7,910 nt of DNA from Candidatus Omnitrophota bacterium (GCA_016206995.1 JACQQN010000146.1:1-7910); one strand, 5' to 3'; shown: positions 1 to 7,087, numbered from the stretch's first letter. Numbers and translations: made by a program. The notes: generated by a model from the letters alone, not told the origin.

Positions 1-30
1 AAGTTTAAGAACGTACTAAAATAACACCTT

Positions 31-1377
31 ATGGATATGGTTTTTCTTTCGCGAATTCAATTTGCACTGACCTCTGCATTTCATTACATCTATCCTCCGC
101 TTAGCATTGGCTTGGGTGTCATTCTCGTTATTATGGAAGGGATGTATCTTGCCACGAAGAAACCCCTCTATGAACAAATGACCAAATTTTGGGTAAAAGT
201 TTTTGGGCTCACGTTTGCCATTGGAGTCGCGACAGGCATTGTCCTCGAATTTGAATTTGGTACGAATTGGGCTACTTATTCTCGTTATGTTGGGGACGTG
301 TTCGGAAGCGCGCTTGCTGCCGAGGGAATTTTCGCATTTTTTCTGGAATCTGGGTTTCTCGCAATTCTTCTCTTTGGTTGGAATCGTGTGAGTTCCAAGA
401 TGCATTTCTTTTCAACCCTGATGGTTGCAGTAGGTTCTACTTTTAGTGCTGTCTGGATTGTAGTCGCCAATTCCTGGATGCACACGCCTGCAGGTTTTCA
501 TATTGTAGGGGAAGGCGCTAAGGCGCGCGCCGAAATCACTGATTTTTGGGCGATGGTATTTAATCCTTCCGCGATGGATCGCTTGAGCCATGTGGTGATG
601 GGGTGCTGGCAAGCCGGAGCGTGGCTTGTAATTAGTGTGAGCGCTTATTATTTGTTAAAGAAAAAGCATATCGAGTTTGCAAAAGCATCGATCAAAATTG
701 CTTTGGTGATTGCTTTGATTGCTTCCATTGGACAATTGCTCACCGGACATTCGAGCGCCATTGGTGTCAGTAAAAACCAACCAGCTAAACTTGCTGCTTT
801 TGAAGGGCATTACGAAGAAAATGAGCCGGCACCCTTTCACTTTTTTGGTTGGGTGAATGAAAAACAGGAAAAGGTTGAGTTGGGTTTAGGGGTTCCAGGA
901 TTTTTAAGTTTTTTGGTTCATGGTAATTCCGCTCAACCAGTTCAAGGGTTACGAGCATTTCCACGGGAAAATTGGCCGCCCGTGCAACCTACCTTTCAAG
1001 CGTATCACATGATGATTTTGATTGGTCTCAGTTTGATTGCGCTTAGTGTTTTCGGCGTCTTTTTCTGGTGGCGAGGATGGCTCTTTGAGACAAAATGGCT
1101 TCTTCGGTTATTTGTCGTTGCCGTGCTCGGCCCTCAAATTGCAAACCAGGTTGGTTGGATGGCCGCAGAAGTTGGAAGACAGCCGTGGATTGTTTATGGG
1201 CTTCTTAAAACAAAAGATGCGGTTTCAAAAACTGTATCTGGTGGAGAGGTCTTGATTTCACTTCTTCTTTTTACGCTTATTTACATTTTACTTTTCATCG
1301 TTTTTATTTTTCTCCTGGATCAGAAAATTAAAAAGGGACCTGTTGAAGAAACGCTAACTGGCCAACACAGAGCATAA
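31..1377 (+). CDS. cydA: Cytochrome bd quinol oxidase subunit I (CydA)
   Basis: This is the haem-bearing subunit of cytochrome bd, an inner-membrane terminal oxidase that oxidises quinol and reduces O2 to water with high affinity. The 448-residue protein opens with the typical LSRIQFALT segment. By comparison with the E. coli protein I see H18 (haem b595 ligand), E98 and E106 in the AAEGIFAFFLES stretch, H187 and M328 (haem b558 ligands), K253 and E258 in the quinol-binding loop, and E380 in GWMAAEVGRQPW. All key residues are present. It has multiple hydrophobic membrane helices and a charged C-terminal tail. It is about 70 residues shorter than E. coli CydA because the Q-loop insert is missing, so it is the short Q-loop type. 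ATG at 31 gives the family-like N-terminus MDMVFLSRIQ; ATG at 37 is possible. No clear Shine-Dalgarno lies in the 30 bases before it. cydB follows after 3 bp. Confidence 0.97.
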   Translation: MDMVFLSRIQFALTSAFHYIYPPLSIGLGVILVIMEGMYLATKKPLYEQMTKFWVKVFGLTFAIGVATGIVLEFEFGTNWATYSRYVGDVFGSALAAEGIFAFFLESGFLAILLFGWNRVSSKMHFFSTLMVAVGSTFSAVWIVVANSWMHTPAGFHIVGEGAKARAEITDFWAMVFNPSAMDRLSHVVMGCWQAGAWLVISVSAYYLLKKKHIEFAKASIKIALVIALIASIGQLLTGHSSAIGVSKNQPAKLAAFEGHYEENEPAPFHFFGWVNEKQEKVELGLGVPGFLSFLVHGNSAQPVQGLRAFPRENWPPVQPTFQAYHMMILIGLSLIALSVFGVFFWWRGWLFETKWLLRLFVVAVLGPQIANQVGWMAAEVGRQPWIVYGLLKTKDAVSKTVSGGEVLISLLLFTLIYILLFIVFIFLLDQKIKKGPVEETLTGQHRA

Positions 1378-1380
1378 GTA

Positions 1381-2409
1381 ATGAATTTCTCTTTTGATTT
1401 GAATTTAATTTGGTTTTTGTTGGTGGGCGCATTGCTCACAGGCTATATCGTGCTCGATGGGTTCGATTTGGGTGTTGGTGCGCTTCATTTATTTACAAAG
1501 AAAGATGAAGACCGAAGACTCCTTCTCAATTCCATTGGACCCGTGTGGGATGGAAATGAAGTGTGGCTTGTGGTAGGCGGGGGAGCGCTTTTTGCAGCGT
1601 TTCCGAATGTTTATGCCACTGTTTTTTCGGGGTTTTACCTCGCTTTCATGCTGCTTTTATTTGCGCTGATTTTCCGGGGTGTTGCAATTGAATTTCGAAG
1701 CAAACAGCCAGCAACTCGGTGGCGGAATTTTTGGGGTGTGAGTTTTAGTGTGGCGAGTATTTTATCAAGTCTTTTAATTGGTATTGCGTTTGGGAATATC
1801 GCGTGGGGAATTCCGCTCAGCGCTGATGGTGAATTTGCAGGGAACTTTTTTACACTAACCCATCCCTATAGTTTGCTGATGGGGTTAACGACGCTTGCAC
1901 TTTTTATGATGCATGGATCGATCTATTTGGTGATGAAAACAGAGGGGGCACTTCAACAAAAAGCGCGTTCCTGGGTTCATAATGCAATCATCTTTTTTAC
2001 CATTTGTTATGCAACCGTCACGATGGCAACACTTCTTTATGTGCCGCATATGACTGAAGTAATTAAAACACATCCCATTCTTTTTATTATTCCGCTGCTC
2101 AACATTCTTGCAGTTGCTAATATCCCGCGCGAAATGTATCACGGCAAAGATTTTCAAGGTTTTCTCTCTTCGTGCGGTGCCATGGCCGCTTTGATGGCTT
2201 TGTTTGGAATTGGCATGTTTCCAAACTTAGTGATTTCCAATCCTAATCCAGAATACAGTCTCACGATTTACAACGCGGCGTCGTCCCAAAAGACGCTTTC
2301 TGTTATGTTCGTAATTGCACTGATCGGAATGCCGCTTGTTCTTGCCTATACTGTGAGTATTTATTGGATTTTTCGCGGTAAAGTGAAGCTCGATCCGAGC
2401 AGTTATTAA
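1381..2409 (+). CDS. cydB: Cytochrome bd quinol oxidase subunit II (CydB)
   Basis: This is the second integral membrane subunit of cytochrome bd, partner of CydA; in the family it stabilises the haem-containing subunit and contributes to a proton path. At 342 residues it has normal length for CydB. The hallmark YIVLDGFDLGVG lies at residues 22-33 (D29 conserved), and GPVWDGNEVWLVVGGGALF starts at 53, with D57 matching the proton-path aspartate D58 of E. coli. Several hydrophobic helices follow, and the protein ends in a short charged tail. The start is 3 bp after the cydA stop with only a weak ribosome-binding site, so translation is probably coupled to cydA. No cydX-like micropeptide gene follows; the only short frame after it (2455-2508, 17 codons) has no resemblance to CydX. 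No CydCD assembly transporter is in view. Confidence 0.97.
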   Translation: MNFSFDLNLIWFLLVGALLTGYIVLDGFDLGVGALHLFTKKDEDRRLLLNSIGPVWDGNEVWLVVGGGALFAAFPNVYATVFSGFYLAFMLLLFALIFRGVAIEFRSKQPATRWRNFWGVSFSVASILSSLLIGIAFGNIAWGIPLSADGEFAGNFFTLTHPYSLLMGLTTLALFMMHGSIYLVMKTEGALQQKARSWVHNAIIFFTICYATVTMATLLYVPHMTEVIKTHPILFIIPLLNILAVANIPREMYHGKDFQGFLSSCGAMAALMALFGIGMFPNLVISNPNPEYSLTIYNAASSQKTLSVMFVIALIGMPLVLAYTVSIYWIFRGKVKLDPSSY

Positions 2410-2423
2410 AATAAGAGTACTTT

Positions 2424-2459
2424 GTCATTGCTTCGCCCCTTTTGGTTGCTCGCAATGAC
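2424..2459. repeat. REP-like palindromic repeat (GTCATTGC...GCAATGAC)
   Basis: The 8-base arms GTCATTGC (2424-2431) and GCAATGAC (2452-2459) are perfect inverted copies around a 20-base core. Read on the minus strand it starts GTCATTGCGAGCAACC and ends GGGGCGAAGCAATGAC, a layout known from dispersed intergenic repeats in several unrelated bacterial groups. It sits 14 bp after cydB. No T-tract follows directly, so it is not a classical intrinsic terminator, though the hairpin could stabilise the cydAB mRNA end. Only one copy is in this window, so repetition in the genome is inferred from resemblance. Confidence 0.6.
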
Positions 2460-2504
2460 GGTTAAACCGCTCTCTACCTTCATTGATTTCCTCTTTTTCT
2501 TAAA

Positions 2505-2518
2505 GTGATGCGCATCAC
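2505..2518. promoter_or_regulatory. Crp/Fnr-family operator upstream of hemerythrin gene
   Basis: GTGATGCGCATCAC is a perfect 14-bp palindrome. Its half-sites have the spacing of Crp/Fnr-family sites: GTGA-N6-TCAC, or GTGAT-N4-ATCAC against the FNR consensus TTGAT-N4-ATCAA. Its centre (between 2511 and 2512) lies 41.5 bp before the start site predicted from the -10 box at 2541, the position of a class II activator. The regulator could be an FNR, DNR/NnrR, HcpR or CRP-like protein; the sequence alone does not decide. Confidence 0.65.
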
Positions 2519-2540
2519 AGACGATAACCTCTGGATTTTC

Positions 2541-2553
2541 TAAGATGCACTTA
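2541..2553 (+). promoter_or_regulatory. -10 element and predicted start site for the hemerythrin gene
   Basis: TAAGAT (2541-2546) matches four of six bases of the sigma-70 -10 consensus and predicts transcription start near 2553. The hexamer 17 bp upstream (CAGACG, 2518-2523) is a poor -35 box, as expected for an activator-dependent promoter. The leader would be about 20 nt, containing AAGG at 2561-2564, 8 nt before the ATG at 2573. Confidence 0.5.
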
Positions 2554-2572
2554 CTTTAAAAAGGTTGAGGCA

Positions 2573-3112
2573 ATGGATATCGGTATTCAAGAGCAGAAGA
2601 AAAAAGCAGGTTCGGGTTCTTGTTTTCAAAAGGATCATCAAGAGTTTCTCCAGAAGAGCGAGTCCCTTCATCAGGTTTTTAAAAATATTTGCTATGAAGG
2701 AAAGCTTCTTTTGGGTAGAAATTTAAGGCGCGCAGGTTGTCTCCTTCAGTTTTTTGAAACAAGATTCGTCAAGCATCTCGAAGCAGAAGAAAAAGTTCTC
2801 TATCCGTTTATTGAAACTCACATTCCGCGTTACGCGTCTGTGATTCTCTTTTTTCACCGAGAGCACAAAGACCTTCAGGAAACATTAGGCGAGCTGCGGC
2901 AAATTGTTGAAAAGTTGCAAGGCAATCAAAATTATTTGCGAAACAAAAAATTGATTGAGACCATTCAATGGAAGGGCGCTTATTTCAATCATTTGCTCCG
3001 GAGTCACATTAAAACAGAAGTTGAAACGGTTTTGTATGCATTCGATCGGGAGCTTCGACGCGAAGAGCGGCAGGAGTTGCTTGAAGAGTTAAGACAATAT
3101 CAGTTGCATTGA
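2573..3112 (+). CDS. Hemerythrin-like HHE cation-binding domain protein
   Basis: This is a soluble 179-residue, all-helical protein of the hemerythrin HHE family, which binds a non-haem di-iron centre. Candidate ligands follow the family pattern: H22 (or H33) in the first helix, H68-x3-E72 within KHLEAEEKVLYPFIE, H95/H98 in FFHREH, and H145-x3-E149 in RSHIKTEVE. The C-terminus is a charged, likely amphipathic helix. There is no signal peptide or membrane segment, so it is cytoplasmic. Known members bind O2, sense redox state or, like the RIC/YtfE/DnrN group, help repair iron centres after nitrosative stress. It lacks the N-terminal ScdA-type domain of YtfE, so I do not assign it to that subgroup. 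The gene has its own promoter with a Crp/Fnr-type site, which agrees with control by O2 or NO, and it lies next to bd oxidase genes. The exact role is unknown. Confidence 0.85.
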   Translation: MDIGIQEQKKKAGSGSCFQKDHQEFLQKSESLHQVFKNICYEGKLLLGRNLRRAGCLLQFFETRFVKHLEAEEKVLYPFIETHIPRYASVILFFHREHKDLQETLGELRQIVEKLQGNQNYLRNKKLIETIQWKGAYFNHLLRSHIKTEVETVLYAFDRELRREERQELLEELRQYQLH

Positions 3113-3140
3113 ATTTTTAGATGACAACCTATCAAAAAAC

Positions 3141-3164
3141 ATTGGAAAATCACTCATTTTCAAT
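3141..3164. promoter_or_regulatory. Imperfect inverted repeat before the CoA synthetase gene
   Basis: ATTGGAAAAT (3141-3150) and ATTTTCAAT (3156-3164) form an inverted repeat around CACTC, perfect apart from one missing base in the right arm. It lies in the 94-bp gap between the hemerythrin and CoA synthetase genes. A TATTAT hexamer at 3184-3189 is a possible -10 box but would leave a leader of only about 11 nt, and no good -35 is visible. It could be an operator or a weak hairpin; it lacks a following T-run, so a terminator is less likely. Confidence 0.3.
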
Positions 3165-3206
3165 CGGGATGGGTCGAAACATTTATTATGAACAAATAGG
3201 TAATCG

Positions 3207-5354
3207 ATGGGACAGCGGGCGACAATTTCAACTATCAACGGAGTTAACCTCAAAGCACTTTTTGAGCCAAGCCGAATCGCAGTTATCGGCGCTTCTCGGC
3301 GCAAAGAAGCAGTGGGATATGCCATTTTGCATAATCTTGCAGCAGCAGGATTTCAAGGAAAAATCTACCCCGTCAATCCAAAAGCAGACCGCATTGATGA
3401 TTTAATTTGTTATCCAACTATTCTTGACGTTCCTGACTCGATCGATCTCGCAGTCATCATTGTTCCGAGTGCTTCTGCTCCAGAAACATTGGAAGCATGC
3501 GGGAAAAAAGGAATTCATACCGCCATTGTCGTTTCTGCTGGATTTCGTGAAATTGGAGGCGAGGGAATTCGTCTCGAGCGGGAACTTGCGGAAGTTGCCA
3601 AACGTTATTCGATTTCAGTTCTAGGCCCAAACTGTTTAGGATTGATTAATACCGACCCCACTATCTCCATGAATGCGAGTTTTTCCCGTACGATGCCGCG
3701 CCCTGGCAATATTGCATTTGTTTCTCAAAGCGGTGCATTGTGTACTGCCATCCTTGACTATGCGAAAGGTGAAAACATTGGTTTTTCAAAGTTTGTTAGT
3801 TTAGGAAACAAAGCAAATCTTACAGAACTAGAAATCCTGGCCTATTTAAAAGACGATCCAAAAACAAGTGTCATATTAATGTACCTTGAAGATTTGGTAG
3901 ACGGGAGTGCATTTATCCAGCTTGTGCGAGAAATCACAGGCGACATGAAGCACCCAAAGCCAATTCTTGCCATTAAAGCAGGTCGTACGCCCCAAGGTGC
4001 CAAAGCAGCTAGTTCGCACACAGGCTCTCTAATGGGCTCCGATGAAGTTTACGACGCAATTTTCAAGCAAGGAGGTGTTTTACGCGTTGATTCCGTAAAC
4101 GAAATTTTTGACCTTGCCATCGCTTTTGCGAGCGGTGTTATTCCCAAAAGCAATCGGGTTGCCATTGTTACCAATGCAGGCGGTCCCGGAATCATGGCAA
4201 CCGATTCGTGTGTTCGATACGGTCTTGAAATGGCCGAGCTCGGTTCTAAAACAAAAGAAGCGCTCAAAAAAGTCCTTCCAGAAACTGCTAATTTATCGAA
4301 TCCAGTTGATGTCATTGGTGACGCGCAACAGGATCGTTACGAACATGCATTGACACATGTTTTAAACGATCCCCAAGTGGATAACGTGGTTGTGATTTTA
4401 ACCCCTCAAGCGATGACGGATATTGAGGGGACCGCGCGAACCATCGTTAAAGTGAATCAAACCACAAAAAAAACGTTGCTTGCATGTTTTATGGGAATTG
4501 TTGACGTCACGCCCGGCGTTAAGATTTTAGAAGAGCATGATGTTCCACACTACCGGTTTCCTGAAGAAGCAGCACGAGCTTTGAGTGCTTTGGTTCGGTA
4601 CAAAGAGTGGATTGACCGCCCTCGCACAGAAGTAAAAACATTTCCAGTTGACCTCAAAATCACTGAAACTATTATTCGAGAATCAAAATCTCAAAATCAA
4701 AAACTTCTTAACACATATCAAGCAATGAAAATTCTTCAAGCCTATGGTTTTCCGATGCTTCCATTTGAACTTGCTCATTCTGCTGGGGAAGCAGCCGACA
4801 AAGCAAAAGCGATTGGGTTTCCGGTAGCGATTAAGGTTGTTTCATCAACCATCATTCACAAGTTGGATGTCGGTGGTGTCCAACTCAATTTGCATAGTTC
4901 GCTTGAAGTTGAGCGCGCTTTTGAAGCGATGATGCACAACATTCGAACGCGTGAACCCAAAGCAAAAGTTGAAGGAGTGCTTGTCCAAAAAATGGGTGAA
5001 CGCGGTCGAGAAGTCATCTTGGGAATGAAGCGAGATCCTCATTTTGGCCCCATTTTAATGTTTGGTTTTGGTGGTACTTACGTGGAAGTATTTAAAGACG
5101 TGACTTTTCGACTTGCACCGATCCGGCAACTAGGCGCGAAGCGCATGATTGAATCCATTCGTGCTTATCCAATCTTAAAAGGCGTCCGTGGTGAAGCACC
5201 TGCAGATTTCAACGGAATTATTGATTGTCTTCAAAGGTTGTCACAATTAGCGTGCGATCAACCTGAAATCATAGAAATTGATGTGAATCCTTTGGTGACT
5301 TATGAATCCGGAAAAGGCGTTGTAGTGGTAGATGCAAGAATGATTTTGAAATAA
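3207..5354 (+). CDS. Acyl/acetyl-CoA synthetase, ADP-forming, fused alpha-beta
   Basis: This enzyme family (ACD) converts acyl-CoA, ADP and phosphate to free acid, CoA and ATP, most often acetyl-CoA to acetate, conserving energy in fermentation. The 715-residue protein has the alpha part first: a Rossmann CoA-binding domain (LFEPSRIAVIGAS, residues 18-30) and succinyl-CoA-synthetase-like ligase domains with ISVLGPNCLG near 136-145. The phospho-accepting histidine H271 lies in SSHTGSLMG. The beta part, an ATP-grasp domain from about 495 to 715, has the second conserved histidine H551 in STIIHKLDVGGV, FGFGGTYVEV (619-628) and EIDVNPL (690-696). No GNAT acetyltransferase domain follows, unlike the PatZ type of about 890 residues. 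ATG at 3207 is the only ATG start, because the frame is closed by TAA at 3201; a weak AGG at 3198-3200 precedes it. Substrate preference (acetate, branched or aryl acids) cannot be read from the sequence. Confidence 0.92.
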   Translation: MGQRATISTINGVNLKALFEPSRIAVIGASRRKEAVGYAILHNLAAAGFQGKIYPVNPKADRIDDLICYPTILDVPDSIDLAVIIVPSASAPETLEACGKKGIHTAIVVSAGFREIGGEGIRLERELAEVAKRYSISVLGPNCLGLINTDPTISMNASFSRTMPRPGNIAFVSQSGALCTAILDYAKGENIGFSKFVSLGNKANLTELEILAYLKDDPKTSVILMYLEDLVDGSAFIQLVREITGDMKHPKPILAIKAGRTPQGAKAASSHTGSLMGSDEVYDAIFKQGGVLRVDSVNEIFDLAIAFASGVIPKSNRVAIVTNAGGPGIMATDSCVRYGLEMAELGSKTKEALKKVLPETANLSNPVDVIGDAQQDRYEHALTHVLNDPQVDNVVVILTPQAMTDIEGTARTIVKVNQTTKKTLLACFMGIVDVTPGVKILEEHDVPHYRFPEEAARALSALVRYKEWIDRPRTEVKTFPVDLKITETIIRESKSQNQKLLNTYQAMKILQAYGFPMLPFELAHSAGEAADKAKAIGFPVAIKVVSSTIIHKLDVGGVQLNLHSSLEVERAFEAMMHNIRTREPKAKVEGVLVQKMGERGREVILGMKRDPHFGPILMFGFGGTYVEVFKDVTFRLAPIRQLGAKRMIESIRAYPILKGVRGEAPADFNGIIDCLQRLSQLACDQPEIIEIDVNPLVTYESGKGVVVVDARMILK

Positions 5355-5372
5355 GTAAATAAAGTTTAAAAT
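5346..5372 (+). promoter_or_regulatory. Candidate sigma-70 promoter for the hydrogenase-type operon
   Basis: TTGAAA (5346-5351) and TAAAAT (5367-5372) each match five of six consensus bases, with a short 15-bp spacer. They lie at the very end of the CoA synthetase gene and its 79-bp downstream gap. The gap also has an interrupted inverted repeat (TTTAAAATCC at 5365-5374 against GGATT and TTTAAA between 5388 and 5401). Read-through from the upstream gene is equally possible, since no terminator is visible. Confidence 0.3.
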
Positions 5373-5433
5373 CCTGAAAACCATGACGGATTAGATTTAA
5401 AGGGTTCCATGGACTGAGGTACGGGAGGCAGTT

Positions 5434-6591
5434 ATGATGGAAACGTCAAAAAAGGAAATTGGAAGTTATTTTATTTTAGCGCGAGACGGTTTCGAAGAGC
5501 TCATCGGTGTTTTACAAAAGCAAAGTTATTCTGTTTTTGGTCCAACGGTTCGAGATGGCGCTATTATTTATGACAAGCTTGAGAGCGCTTCAGATCTGCC
5601 GGTTGGATGGGGTGACGAGCAAGAGGGGGGTCATTATCGGCTAAAGAAGCGTAACGATCAGGCTTATTTTGGATATGTGGTAGGACCTCATTCGTGGAAA
5701 AAGTTCCTTCACCCCGCCTCCATCCGACTGTGGCAGGCAAAACGTGAGAAAAATGGTTTCCAAGTTATTGAAGAAAATGATTCGACTGAAAAATTTGCGT
5801 TCATTGGCGTTCGTTCCTGTGAATTACATGCCATTTTAATTCAAGACAAGATTTTTTTAAAAGGCAAGTTTGTGGATCCAATTTATAAGAAACGTCGTGA
5901 GAAAATTTTCATGGTTGCTGTCAATTGTGCAGAGCCTGGCGGAACTTGTTTTTGCGCCTCGATGGAGACGGGTCCCAAGGCAACTGTAGGATTTGATCTT
6001 GCCCTCACAGAAGTGTTAACCAAGAATGAACATTATTTTGTGGGAACCATTGGAACAGAAAAAGGCGCAGCGCTTCTCGAGAGAGTTCCTCATCAATCTG
6101 CTGATGAAAAACAATTGAAAATCGTTGATGAAATTATTTCCAAAGCAGCGAGCCAAATGGGTCGTTCGATGGAAACCGCAGACGTTAAGGAATTGCTTTA
6201 TCAGAACGATGATCATCCGCGCTGGGAAAATGTTGCAGCGCGTTGCCTCACCTGTGCCAATTGCACCATGGTCTGCCCGACTTGTTTTTGCACGACGGTT
6301 GAAGATGTTACTGACGTCACTGGGCAGCACGCCGAACGGTGGCGGAAGTGGGACTCATGTTTTACGATGGATTTTTCTTATATCCATGGAGGAAGTGTCC
6401 GCCGCTCGGTCAAATCCCGTTACCGACAGTGGATGACCCACAAGCTTGCAACTTGGGTGGACCAGTTTGAAACTTCTGGTTGCGTGGGTTGTGGCCGGTG
6501 TATTACTTGGTGCCCGGTTGGAATTGATATCACGGAAGAAGTTCGAGCGATTCGTGAAAAAAGAATAGAAAAAGAAGCAGTCAAAGTTTGA
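5434..6591 (+). CDS. Group 3b hydrogenase/sulfur reductase beta subunit, 2x[4Fe-4S]
   Basis: This 385-residue soluble iron-sulfur protein is of the HydB/AsrA family, the electron-transfer subunit that links the flavin subunit to the catalytic pair in NAD(P)-linked sulfhydrogenases. The C-terminal half has two ferredoxin-type motifs: C271-x2-C274-x2-C277-x3-C281-P, followed by C284 and C286, and C350-x2-C353-x2-C356-x3-C360-P. The N-terminal half has family motifs GVRSCELHAI (C129) and NCAEPGGTCFCASM (C165, C172, C174). No signal peptide or membrane helix is seen. A strong GGGAGG at 5423-5428 lies 5 nt before ATG 5434 and 8 nt before ATG 5437, so the true start may be the second ATG. The cyclic-nucleotide-type gene begins 23 bp downstream and the gamma subunit follows. 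AsrA of anaerobic sulfite reductase is the main alternative; the inserted effector-domain gene favours hydrogenase. Confidence 0.85.
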   Translation: MMETSKKEIGSYFILARDGFEELIGVLQKQSYSVFGPTVRDGAIIYDKLESASDLPVGWGDEQEGGHYRLKKRNDQAYFGYVVGPHSWKKFLHPASIRLWQAKREKNGFQVIEENDSTEKFAFIGVRSCELHAILIQDKIFLKGKFVDPIYKKRREKIFMVAVNCAEPGGTCFCASMETGPKATVGFDLALTEVLTKNEHYFVGTIGTEKGAALLERVPHQSADEKQLKIVDEIISKAASQMGRSMETADVKELLYQNDDHPRWENVAARCLTCANCTMVCPTCFCTTVEDVTDVTGQHAERWRKWDSCFTMDFSYIHGGSVRRSVKSRYRQWMTHKLATWVDQFETSGCVGCGRCITWCPVGIDITEEVRAIREKRIEKEAVKV

Positions 6592-6598
6592 GTGACCT

Positions 6599-6605
6599 GA
6601 GGAGG
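6599..6605 (+). promoter_or_regulatory. Strong Shine-Dalgarno deciding the start at 6615
   Basis: GAGGAGG lies 9 nt before ATG 6615. A TTG at 6588 in the same frame would place this site inside the coding region, so the ATG is the better start. Confidence 0.8.
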
Positions 6606-6614
6606 AAATCTACC

Positions 6615-7082
6615 ATGGAAACAGTTGAAGCTGATTTGAAAGAACACGAATTCTTAAAAGGTTTAGATGCTGGTTATTCGAAAACATTGTTGGAATGCGC
6701 GAGTCCAGTTCAATTTCATGCCGATCAATTTATTTTTCGGGAAGGTGAAGCGGCAAACTGGTTTTACCTCATCACACACGGGAAAGTAGCCATTGAACTT
6801 CACGGACCCGACCGCGGCTCTATGATTATTGAAACGGTAGAGGCTGGTGATGTGATTGGTTGGTCGTGGCTTTTTTCACCCTACAAGTGGCACTTTGACG
6901 CGCGTGCGATTGTACTGACACGTGCCATTGCTTTAGACGGAAGAAGTCTTCGTGAGCGGTGTGATCGAGACCCCGCTTTTGGTTATGAGCTGATGAAACG
7001 GTTTACGAACGTGGTGGTGGATCGATTGGAAGCGGCTAGGATCCGGTTACTTGATCTTTATGGAGTCCGCGCGAAAGGATAA
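6615..7082 (+). CDS. Stand-alone Crp/Fnr-like effector (cyclic-nucleotide-binding fold) protein
   Basis: The 155-residue product is the effector domain of the Crp/Fnr superfamily without its DNA-binding part. The beta-roll is visible (FREGEAANWFYLITHGKVAIEL at about 41-62, VEAGDVIGW at 75-83), and is followed by the long C-helix from about 117 to 148 that forms dimers in relatives. The chain then ends, so there is no helix-turn-helix and it is not a conventional transcription factor. The phosphate-binding cassette is unusual: where cAMP-binding proteins have Gly-Glu it reads G82-W83, and an aromatic run SWLFSPYKWHFD leads to A96-R97-A98. Canonical cAMP binding is therefore doubtful. From memory, such proteins accompany group 3b hydrogenase genes. 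Its place between beta and gamma subunit genes, 23 bp and 5 bp away, suggests a role with the enzyme (sensor, accessory or regulatory subunit), but this is inference. Confidence 0.85.
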   Translation: METVEADLKEHEFLKGLDAGYSKTLLECASPVQFHADQFIFREGEAANWFYLITHGKVAIELHGPDRGSMIIETVEAGDVIGWSWLFSPYKWHFDARAIVLTRAIALDGRSLRERCDRDPAFGYELMKRFTNVVVDRLEAARIRLLDLYGVRAKG

Positions 7083-7087
7083 ATTGT

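Noticed and set aside
16..405. Minus-strand open frame across cydA, and other minus-strand frames
   Set aside because: They lie opposite strongly conserved genes, have no recognisable family features and look like shadows.
2455..2508. 17-codon frame after cydB as a possible CydX
   Set aside because: It starts inside the palindromic repeat, lacks the CydX N-terminal pattern, and has no Shine-Dalgarno.
3094..3118. Terminator after the hemerythrin gene (CAAT...ATTG then a T-run)
   Set aside because: The stem is only four AT-rich base pairs; the TTTTT alone is not enough.
3121..3405. 94-codon + strand open frame starting in the gap before the CoA synthetase
   Set aside because: Most of it overlaps the well-supported CoA synthetase in another frame, its composition resembles a shadow translation, and it has no recognisable motif or good ribosome-binding site.
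6588..6614. TTG at 6588 as start of the effector-domain protein, overlapping the beta subunit gene
   Set aside because: The strong GAGGAGG at 6599-6605 is correctly placed for ATG 6615, and the extra nine residues are translated from that site.
6615..7082. Transcription factor that would bind the Crp/Fnr site at 2505
   Set aside because: The protein ends after the dimer helix and has no helix-turn-helix, so another Crp/Fnr protein must use that site.
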